A stretch of 15,664 nt of DNA from the NCBI GenBank assembly GCA_902773475.1, contig CACYEO010000025.1, positions 1-15,664 of the forward strand, written 5' to 3'. This DNA comes from an uncultured bacterium. GTDB taxonomy: Bacteria > Verrucomicrobiota > Kiritimatiellia > RFP12 > UBA1067. Of this stretch, positions 5,734 to 13,600 are shown one piece after another. A program made the position numbers and the translations under genes. How positions within the stretch are numbered: position 1 is the first letter of the stretch; every line of letters starts with the position of its first letter. The notes beneath the pieces are model-generated. The model was not told where the DNA came from. It was given only the letters and a program-made list of their open reading frames with translations, and searched no databases.

Positions 5734-8700
5734 ATGAAACTTAAAATCAGAGAGTCGATAGACAAGATCAAGACGTTTTCGCGCATGTTTGTGGAGCGTC
5801 CCCGGTTCGCAATGGTCATTGCGGTGACGCTGACCATCGGCGGCGTGATGTCCATGCTCTCGCTTCCGATTTCGCAGTATCCGCAGCTCACGCCGCCCGA
5901 GATCCGCGTGACGTACACCTATCCGGGCGCGAACGCGCGCGAAGTGATGAACACGATAGCGACGCCGGTGGAAGACGAAGTCAACGGCGTGGACGACATG
6001 ATATACATGACGAGCGACTCCGGCGACGACGGCCAGTATTCGCTGACCGTGACGTTCGAAGTAGGCTCCGACCGCGACATGGATCTTGTGAAGGTGCAGA
6101 ACCGTCTGACGCAGGCCGAAGCCAAACTGCCCTCCGAAGTGAAGCAGCTCGGCGGGCGCGTCCGCGCGCAGTCCACGGACTTCCTCGGCTTCCTGGCGAT
6201 CCAGTCGCCCAAGGGCACGCATTCGCGTCTTGAAATATCCAACTACATATACAACAACATCCAGCCGGTGCTGCTGCGCGTGGACGGCGTGGGCGAAGTG
6301 CAGGTGTACGGGCCGAAGCTCGCCGTGCGCGTGTGGCTGGATCCGCAGCGCATGGCGGCGCAGTCGATGAACTCCGAGGAAGTGATCGCCGCCGTCTCAA
6401 AGCAGAACATACAGGCGTCGCTCGGCGCGGTCGGCGCCTCCCCCACCGAAAAGCACGGAGCTTTCACCTACTCGCTGGTGGCGAAGGGCCGTCTGATGAC
6501 GCCCGAAGAGTTCGGCGAAATCATCGTGCGCCGCGATTCGAACGGCGGTTTCGTCAAACTCAAAGACGTGGCCCGGATCGAGATCGGCGAGCAGAACTAC
6601 ATGTTCTCCGGCCAGCTCAACGGCGGCAACACCGTTTCGATAGCGCTGCAGCAGAAACCCGGCGCGAACGCGATCAAGGCGATGGACGCCGTGCGCGCGG
6701 CGATGGCCGAGCTTGAAAGATCCTTCCCGGACGACATGGTCGTCACGATTCCGTACGACGCCACGGACTACGTGCGGCGATGCATCGACGAAATCAAGAC
6801 GACCCTTCTCATAACGTTCGGCCTGGTCGTGCTCGTGTGCTACCTGTTCCTGCAGGACTGGCGCGCCACGCTCATACCGTGCATCACGATTCCGGTCTCG
6901 CTGTGCTCCACGTTCATGCTCATGAGCGTGCTCGGATATTCCATCAACATCCTCACGCTGTTCGGCCTGGTGCTTGCGATAGGCGTGGTTGTGGACGACT
7001 GCATCGTGGTGGTCGAGCGCGTCCAGTACCTTATCGAGACGCGCGGACTCAACGCGAAGGAAGCCACGATACAGGCGATGCACGACGTGACCGGCGCCGT
7101 CATAGCGACGACGCTCGTGCTTCTGGGCATATTCGTCCCGGTCGGCTTCATGACGGGCATAACGGGACGCATCTACCAGCAGTTTTCCGTGACGCTCTCC
7201 GCCGCTGTGTGCTTCTCGACCCTCTGCGCGCTCACGCTGGCCCCGGCGCTCTGCTCGCTGCTTCTGCACGAATCGCGCCCGTACAGGCACGGCCCGCTCG
7301 CGTGGTTCAACGCCGCGATCGACAAATTCAAAGGGCTGTTCGTGTTCGTGTCGCGCGGGCTGGCGCGGCGCATACTCCTCGCGGCGATGCTCCTCGCCGT
7401 CGCGATTCTTCTTACGCTGCAGGCGTTCAAGAGCACGCCCACGTCCTTCCTGCCCGAGGAAGACCAGCGCGTGCTTTTCGTGGCCGCCGAACTGCCGGAA
7501 GGCTCGACGCGCGCCCGCTCGCAGGACGTGACGCTGCGCGCCGTGGAGATGATCCTCGGCCTCACCAACGAGGTGAACTCCGTCCTGTCGATCAACGGCA
7601 TATCCATGGTGGGCGGCCGCGGCGAGAACGAATCGATGCTCATCGTGGATTTGAAGGACTGGGAGCTGCGCAAAGATCCAAGCCAGCACGTCCAGGCGCT
7701 GATGCCGAAAGTGCAGAAGATGCTCGACGCGATTCCCGAAGCCTCGTTCAAGGTGTTCGTGCCGCCGGCGATTCCCGGCCTGGGCGCGGACAACGCGATC
7801 GACGTGCGCGTGCAGAGCAAGGAGACGGTCGACCCGATCGAACTTGAAAACGTCAAGAACGCGATGCTCGCCAAACTGAACGCCTCTCCGCTCGTGATGA
7901 TGGCGTATTCCGGGTATACGGCGAAGACGCCTCACCTGCGGTTCAACCTCGACCGCGACAAGGCGGAAATGTTCCGCGTTCCCATCGCGACGGTCTACGC
8001 CACGCTCCAGAACTATCTCGGCTCGCGCTACGTGAACGACGTAAACCTCGGGACGCAGGTGAACCGCGTGACCGTGCAGTCCGACTGGTCCGGGCGCGCC
8101 ACGCCGGACGACGTGATGAACCTGTACGTGCGCTCCGAAAACGGATCCATGGTTCCGGTCGGCTCCCTCGGCACGATCGTCCGCGAGGTCGGGCCGCGTA
8201 CGATGTCGCGCTACCAGCAGTTCCCCGCCGCCGGTCTGAAGGTGATGCCCATGCCGGGCGTCGCGTCCGGCGACGTGATGGCGGAAGTCAGGCGCATTCT
8301 GGAGGAAAACCTTCCCAAGGGCTACGGCTTCGAATGGTCGGGCATAACGTTCCAGGAGCAGCGCAACGCCGGAACCGTGGCGCCGCTCATCATGCTTGCG
8401 GTGCTCTTCGGCTACCTGTTCCTCGTGGCGCAGTACGAATCGTGGACGATTCCGCTGCCTGTGATGCTTTCGATCTTCGTGGCGGCGTTCGGCGCGCTCG
8501 TCGGTCTGAAGCTGTACGGGCTGTCGCTTTCGGTCTATGCGCAGCTCGGACTCGTGCTGCTCGTGGGTCTTGCGTCGAAAAACGCGATTCTCATCGTCGA
8601 ATTCGCCAAGGACAAGCGCGAAAAAGACGGATTCTCCATCGCGGACGCCGCGGGCGCCGCAGGCGGCGAGCGTCTGCGCGCCGTCTTGATGACCGCGCTC

Positions 8701-8943
8701 ACGACGCTCCTCGGCACGTGGCCGATGGTGGTGGCGACGGGCGCGGGCGCGGCTTCGCGCAACGCCATCGGCGTGACCGAATTCTGGGGGATGCTCTTCT
8801 CCGTGCTCTTCGGCGTGGCCCTCGTGCCCGGCCTCTACGCGCTGTTCCAGACTCTGCGCGAGAGGATAAAAAGGTTTTTCGCGCTTCTCGCGGCACTCGC
8901 CGCCCGCCGCCGCCGCAACGCCGCCCGCAAGACTGCGGACTGA
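5734..8943 (+). CDS. RND family multidrug efflux transporter, HAE1/AcrB type
   Basis: At 1069 residues this has normal AcrB length. It is an inner-membrane proton antiporter that pumps drugs, bile salts or other amphiphiles through an outer-membrane channel. Helix 1 lies at about 24-43, followed by the porter domain start SQYPQLTPPEIRVTYTYPGA. Helices 2-6 (from 355) include LFLQDWRATLIP and GLVLAIGVVVDDCIVVVE, with the proton-relay pair Asp421-Asp422. Helix 7 starts near 545 and helices 8-12 run from 883. GLASKNAILIVEFAKD contains Lys949, the counterpart of AcrB Lys940. All relay residues seen are intact, so the pump looks functional. The C-terminus is unusually basic (RRRRNAARKTAD). It is the first gene after the operator-controlled promoter. 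The membrane fusion protein gene that normally precedes such a pump is absent. Its stop codon is 22 nt before the channel gene. Substrate cannot be told from sequence. Confidence 0.96.
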   Translation: MKLKIRESIDKIKTFSRMFVERPRFAMVIAVTLTIGGVMSMLSLPISQYPQLTPPEIRVTYTYPGANAREVMNTIATPVEDEVNGVDDMIYMTSDSGDDGQYSLTVTFEVGSDRDMDLVKVQNRLTQAEAKLPSEVKQLGGRVRAQSTDFLGFLAIQSPKGTHSRLEISNYIYNNIQPVLLRVDGVGEVQVYGPKLAVRVWLDPQRMAAQSMNSEEVIAAVSKQNIQASLGAVGASPTEKHGAFTYSLVAKGRLMTPEEFGEIIVRRDSNGGFVKLKDVARIEIGEQNYMFSGQLNGGNTVSIALQQKPGANAIKAMDAVRAAMAELERSFPDDMVVTIPYDATDYVRRCIDEIKTTLLITFGLVVLVCYLFLQDWRATLIPCITIPVSLCSTFMLMSVLGYSINILTLFGLVLAIGVVVDDCIVVVERVQYLIETRGLNAKEATIQAMHDVTGAVIATTLVLLGIFVPVGFMTGITGRIYQQFSVTLSAAVCFSTLCALTLAPALCSLLLHESRPYRHGPLAWFNAAIDKFKGLFVFVSRGLARRILLAAMLLAVAILLTLQAFKSTPTSFLPEEDQRVLFVAAELPEGSTRARSQDVTLRAVEMILGLTNEVNSVLSINGISMVGGRGENESMLIVDLKDWELRKDPSQHVQALMPKVQKMLDAIPEASFKVFVPPAIPGLGADNAIDVRVQSKETVDPIELENVKNAMLAKLNASPLVMMAYSGYTAKTPHLRFNLDRDKAEMFRVPIATVYATLQNYLGSRYVNDVNLGTQVNRVTVQSDWSGRATPDDVMNLYVRSENGSMVPVGSLGTIVREVGPRTMSRYQQFPAAGLKVMPMPGVASGDVMAEVRRILEENLPKGYGFEWSGITFQEQRNAGTVAPLIMLAVLFGYLFLVAQYESWTIPLPVMLSIFVAAFGALVGLKLYGLSLSVYAQLGLVLLVGLASKNAILIVEFAKDKREKDGFSIADAAGAAGGERLRAVLMTALTTLLGTWPMVVATGAGAASRNAIGVTEFWGMLFSVLFGVALVPGLYALFQTLRERIKRFFALLAALAARRRRNAARKTAD

Positions 8944-8965
8944 CCTGCAGAAAGGAACCGGTTCA

Positions 8966-10453
8966 ATGAAAGCCAGCAGAAAATCCGTATTGCCGTTTGC
9001 CGCCGCGCTCGCGCTCGCCGGATGCACGGTGTTCACCGTAGGGCCGGACTACGAACGCCCGGAAGTGAAAGACCCCGCCGTGGCCCCGCCCGACGCCGGA
9101 TGCCCCACGACGAATAAAACCGAGACGGGCGAAATAAAGCCTGCGGACGCGGGCGAAGACGCCCGCAAGCCGCTCACGCGCGACATGCTCGCCAGGTGGT
9201 GGGCGTCGTTCGACGATCCGGTCCTGGCGGAACTGGTGGACCGCGCCGTCACAAACAACCTTACATATCTGATGGCGCAGCAGCGCCTTCTGCAGGCGCG
9301 CTGGCAGTACAAAGGCTCCGCCGCCGACCTTCTGCCGCATGTGGCGGCGCAAGGCTCCGCTACGATCAACGAATACGGCTCTAAAACCCCGACCGGCTCG
9401 TCCGCGGGGCGTCACCTGCACACGGACCGCTTCAGCGGCGGATTCGACGCTTCGTGGGAGATCGACATCTTCGGCGGCGTGAACCGCCAGATCGAAGCGT
9501 CCCGGCGCGCCGTGTACGCGGCCGGGTACGACGTCGAAAGCGCGTGGGTCAGCCTCACCGCCGAAATCGGGGCGCAGTACGTGAACCTCCGCACCGTGCA
9601 GCGTCGCCTTAAAGTGGCCCGCGCCAACCTCAAGCTCCAGGCCGAGACGTACGATCTGCTGGCGGAACGCTTCGGTTCAGGCATCGGCGACAAACTCGCC
9701 GTGAGCCAGTCGAAGTACATACTCGAGCAGACGCGCGCCCAGATACCGCTTCTGATCGCGGACGAGGAAGCCCTCGTCAATGCGCTTGAAATCCTCGCCG
9801 GCGCCATGCCGGGGACGCTCCACGGACTGCTCCTGCCCTGCCCCGACCGCGAATGGTTGCTGGAGCCGCAGAAACTCGAATCGATCCCGCTCGACATGAT
9901 GCGCGCGCGGCCCGACGTGATGGCCGCGGAGCAGCGCCTTGCCGCGCAGGTCGCCGCCGTCGGCGTGGCGAAGTCGATGTACTTCCCGAAACTTCATCTG
10001 AACGGCACTCTCGGCCTTGAATCCGCGAAGTTCGACAATGTCTTCCACCGCCCGGCGCTCGTCGGCTCGATCGGGCCTTCCCTTTCGTGGCCGATTTTCC
10101 AGGGCGGCGCGATATACGCGAATGTGAAGACGGAAGAGTCCAGAATGGCGGAAGCCGTGATGGGGTACGAACTGGCCGTCCAAAAGGCGTTCGCGGAAAC
10201 GCGCAACGCGTACGCCGCCTATACGCGCCAGTACCACAGGCACCAGTCGCTCGAAGCCGCGGTGAAGGCCGCGCAGGAGGCCGCAACCATCGCGCAGGAT
10301 CTCTACACGAGCGGTCTTGCGGACTTCAACAACGTCCTCGACGCGCAGCGTTCGCTCCTTTCGCTTGAAGAGGCGCTCGCCGTCTCCAACGGCCAGATAA
10401 CGGTGAATCTGATAGCGCTCTACAAGGCGCTCGGCGGCGGCATTGCCCGGTAG
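8966..10453 (+). CDS. Outer-membrane efflux lipoprotein, OprM/NodT family
   Basis: The 495-residue protein starts at ATG 8966, nine bases after AAAGGA. Its signal peptide ends in the lipobox ALAGC, with Cys20 lipidated. Next come GPDYERPE (26-33), the family's usual start, and WWASFDDPVLAELVDRA (78-94), the WWxxFxDPxL signature. Two homologous outer-membrane efflux (OEP) halves follow, with the mid-point near residue 290, ending in the typical DLYTSGLADFNNVLDAQRSL. The trimeric barrel-tunnel completes a tripartite pump with the RND protein encoded 22 nt upstream, and both should be on one transcript. A linker of about 40 residues between GPDY and the WW motif (Pro/Thr/Lys/Glu-rich) is longer than usual. 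No clear terminator follows; only a small GGGAA/TTCCC hairpin is seen at 10476-10488. Confidence 0.95.
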   Translation: MKASRKSVLPFAAALALAGCTVFTVGPDYERPEVKDPAVAPPDAGCPTTNKTETGEIKPADAGEDARKPLTRDMLARWWASFDDPVLAELVDRAVTNNLTYLMAQQRLLQARWQYKGSAADLLPHVAAQGSATINEYGSKTPTGSSAGRHLHTDRFSGGFDASWEIDIFGGVNRQIEASRRAVYAAGYDVESAWVSLTAEIGAQYVNLRTVQRRLKVARANLKLQAETYDLLAERFGSGIGDKLAVSQSKYILEQTRAQIPLLIADEEALVNALEILAGAMPGTLHGLLLPCPDREWLLEPQKLESIPLDMMRARPDVMAAEQRLAAQVAAVGVAKSMYFPKLHLNGTLGLESAKFDNVFHRPALVGSIGPSLSWPIFQGGAIYANVKTEESRMAEAVMGYELAVQKAFAETRNAYAAYTRQYHRHQSLEAAVKAAQEAATIAQDLYTSGLADFNNVLDAQRSLLSLEEALAVSNGQITVNLIALYKALGGGIAR

Positions 10454-10507
10454 CCGCCAGAGAGAACCGGGAACGGGGAACAATTCCCGCGCGTGTATAG
10501 AAGGAAA
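10454..10507 (+). other. 3' flank of the efflux operon
   Basis: No gene is seen here. It holds a 5-bp hairpin GGGAA-CAA-TTCCC (10476-10488) without a T-run, then leads into the octamer arrays. Confidence 0.4.
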
Positions 10508-10555
10508 GTGTTTGAGTGTTTGGGTGTTTGAGTGTTTGGGTTTTTGGGTTGGGTG
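10508..10555 (+). repeat. Octamer tandem array, GTGTTTGR type (inverted relative to 4891-4938)
   Basis: Units of 8 bp run in exact register: GTGTTTGA, GTGTTTGG, GTGTTTGA, GTGTTTGG, GTTTTTGG and a degenerate GTTGGGTG. The reverse complement is the CAAACACY unit of the first array, including the rarer CAAAAACC variant. GGG runs near 10522, 10538, 10546 and 10551 make the top strand G-rich, but the first loop is too long for a standard quadruplex motif. Confidence 0.9.
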
Positions 10556-10561
10556 TGCGGC

Positions 10562-10609
10562 CTAGGATTCTAGAAATCTAGGATTCTAGGATTCTAGGAT
10601 TCTAGAGAC
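10562..10609 (+). repeat. Octamer tandem array CTAGGATT (six CTAG sites at 8-bp spacing)
   Basis: Six consecutive 8-bp units begin with CTAG: CTAGGATT, CTAGAAAT, CTAGGATT three times, CTAGAGAC. The unit is unrelated to the neighbouring GTGTTTGR array but shares the period of 8 and the count of six. It lies about 35 bp upstream of the promoter for the giant repeat protein. Confidence 0.9.
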
Positions 10610-10642
10610 GCCGGACGGGAGAGAGGTTTGCGGCCGGCGCGC

Positions 10643-10671
10643 TTGACAGTGCAGGCCCTAACAAGTAAACT
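10643..10671 (+). promoter_or_regulatory. Consensus promoter of the giant repeat-protein gene
   Basis: TTGACA (10643-10648) and TAAACT (10666-10671) are spaced by 17 bp. The leader would be only about 20 nt and carries the strong Shine-Dalgarno AAGGAGG at 10684-10690, eight bases before the ATG. Strong promoter and ribosome site together suggest high expression. Confidence 0.82.
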
Positions 10672-10698
10672 CGCGACAACTTCAAGGAGGATTGTGCC

Positions 10699-13600
10699 AT
10701 GCTGAAAAAATCACTGATCGCGGGGCTTCTCGCTTCTTCAATATCTGCTTACGCAGGTCATGTAAAAGTATACGTCGGCGGGGAAAGCGCCGGCATGGGA
10801 ACCGTGACGGCGGTGGACAAGAATTTCGCCGAAGGCGCGAAGGTCGCTTTGAAGGCGACTGCGGCCAAAGGGTACGCGTTCGCAGGATGGTACATAGCCG
10901 GCGAGCCCGCCAGCCTCGACACGGACTGGCGCAACCCGGCCTCCACATACGTCGCGGGCGCGGAGGACGTCGAAATTACGGCGGAATTCGTGGCGCCGGG
11001 CGATGATTTTCTCGACTTCGACCTCTCCGAGACGTTTGCATGGTTTGAGATCGGCGAATCCGCCGGCGAGCCGCTGGAGCTTGGCGATTCCTTCGCTTCG
11101 GTCTCTTTCCCGTCCGTGACGGTTTCCGGGCTTCCCGCGGGGTTGAAGTTCGACGCCAAGAAGCTCACGCTCGGCGGAGCGCCGACGAAGCCCGGGCGCT
11201 ACACGGTTTCCGTCTCCGCCAAAAACGCGAGCGGTTACAAGTACGCGCAGGCGTTCGAGTGCCGCGTGGGGAATGTTTCCTCGGACCGCGTGAGCGGCGT
11301 GGACTACGACGGCGGCATCTACGCCGGGGAAGAAGTGGATGTCGCGCTCGAGGACATTTTCGATATAGGGGACGAATTCGTTTCGATCACTCTTTCCGGA
11401 CTGCCCGCCGGCCTGAAACTTGTCAAAGAGGACGAGTCGTACTATGTCAGGGGAACGGTGTCAAAGGCCGGAGATTTCGTCGTCACGGCGAAAGTGACGT
11501 TCCCGACCGATGCGGAAGGCGCCAACAAGAAGACGACGGAAAGCGCGACTGCGCTTTGGACCGTCCTGCCGCCCGACCCTGCGGATTACGGAGTGGATTT
11601 CTACGGAATTTCCGAACTTGCCGTCGGAAGCCCGGTATACGCGGAAGATGCGGTTGTCGGCGAGTACGACAATGAAAGCAAGACGGGCGTGACGAAGATT
11701 TCCGGCCTGCCGTCCGGCCTTTCGGCGGTGAAGTTCACCGACGGCGTCACTGTAGTCTACGCGGTCGAAGGCACGCCGTCCGCCTGTGGATTTTTCAATG
11801 CAACGGCGACTGTTTCATACATGGACGATGAAACCGGAAAGAAGAAGACCGCGACGGTTTCGATGCCCGTCTACGTGGCCGACTCCGCAAGCGTGTTCGT
11901 GAATGCGTCCGTGTTCGTGCCCGAGGACGCCGGCGAGAATTTCGTCCCGGGCGGTTCCGTTTCGGGGTATGGCGTGTACCACCCCGGCGAAAAGGTCACG
12001 CTGAAGGCTGCGCCCGCGAAAGGCTGCGTTTTCGCTGGCTGGTGCGATTTCGAAGGCGAGCCGGTTTCCGCGCCCGGAACCGATTACCGCGCGACAACGC
12101 AGACGTTTGTGCTTTCCGCCGATTCTATTCTGGACTGGAGCGCCGGTTTCGCCTCGGCGGAGGACGACGCCTTTATCGCCATATCCGACCTTGAAGAGAT
12201 GCCGTCCTTCTCCTCGGACGAACCTGCGTATATCCCGTTCTACGTGGATTCGATCTCCGCGCCTTCCGTGACGGTGACGGGGCTGCCGAAAGGCTTTTCG
12301 CTGGAAGCAGACGGTGAAGACGCCGGATGGTACTCGCTCTCCTACAATCCTGAAACGGCCAAGGACAAACCCGCCCCCGGATTCTACGAAGTTGTCGTGA
12401 AGGCGGTGAACGTTTCCAAGGCGTCCGATACCGCGGTTTGCATGATTCAGATACAGAACTGGACGAGCGATGCGATAGACGTCGAGGACGATCTCGGCGA
12501 ATTCGTCCCCGGCGAAGAAATCGACCCGCTCGATTTCTCGGGGGTCGTCGACTTCGACAAAGGCGTCACGCTGGCCGTGTCGGGACTTCCCAAGGGCCTT
12601 GTGTTCAACGCGAAGGCCAACGAGTCGAAGGGCATCGAGGCAAACACCGTGACCGGCAAGCCGACGGCTCCCGGCATCTACACGATCGTCTTTACGGCGA
12701 AGGTTCCGGTCTCCTCTTCGGAGAAGAACGGCAAGATTGTCTATGCGTACGGCAAGGAATCCGAAGTCGCCACCGCTACGCTTACGGTTCTCCCCTACCC
12801 CGAACTGGCCGTGGAAGTCGATGAAGACGCGGCTGCGGCCGGATGCAAGGTCTCCGGAGCGGGCAACTATCCTTCCGGTACGAAAGTTTCGCTGAAAGCG
12901 ACTCCCGCCAAGGACTACGTGTTCATCGGATGGGACGGTCTCGGCGAAGATGCTTCGATTCTGGATGTCAAGAACCCCGCCCTGTCTTACGTCACCGGCG
13001 CGGACGACGCCATCCTGACCGCGCTGTTCGTGCATGTCAGCGAAGACTGGCTCTATGTTTGGGACGCAGGCGATCTTGGCGTAGAGGAATCCGAAACGGA
13101 GCCTTTCGTGTTCGCGTTGAACGAGCCTGTGGCGGTTCCGTCCGCCGTGCTGGATCTCGTGGACTCCGGATCCCTCCCCTCCGTCTCCGCCGCAGGGCTT
13201 CCCGCCGGCGTCAAACTTGATTCCAAGACGCTTCTGCTTTCCGGCAAGCCGACGAAACCCGGCGTTTTCTACGTCACGCTTTCCGCGAAAAACACCGGCG
13301 GCTACACGTTTGTCCGCGTCGTCCGCGCCGTGGTTCTCAATGCCGATGGCACGGAGCCTGAAGAGCCGAACGAGCAGAATGACGCCGAAATCGGCGATTT
13401 GGACAATCTCGACGGCATGTTCACAACCGGCATCCCCTGCCTTGCGGATGACAAGGAAGACGTCGAAATAAACATCCCCGGAAATCCCGCCACCGGCGCG
13501 GCGGTGTCCAAAGTCGCCGTTTCCGGGCTCCCGGACGGTCTTTCCGCCACTGTGGAGATCGACAGCGAATTCGGCGACGCCGTCTGCTCCATATCCGGAA

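Noticed and set aside
6397..9036. Open reading frame of 879 codons on the minus strand opposite the RND gene
   Set aside because: Shadow of the pump gene; composition is His/Arg/Glu-rich without recognisable motifs, whereas the plus-strand frame has all RND signatures.
10522..10553. G-quadruplex
   Set aside because: Four GGG runs exist but the first loop is about 13 bases, outside the usual limit, so it was not called as a feature.
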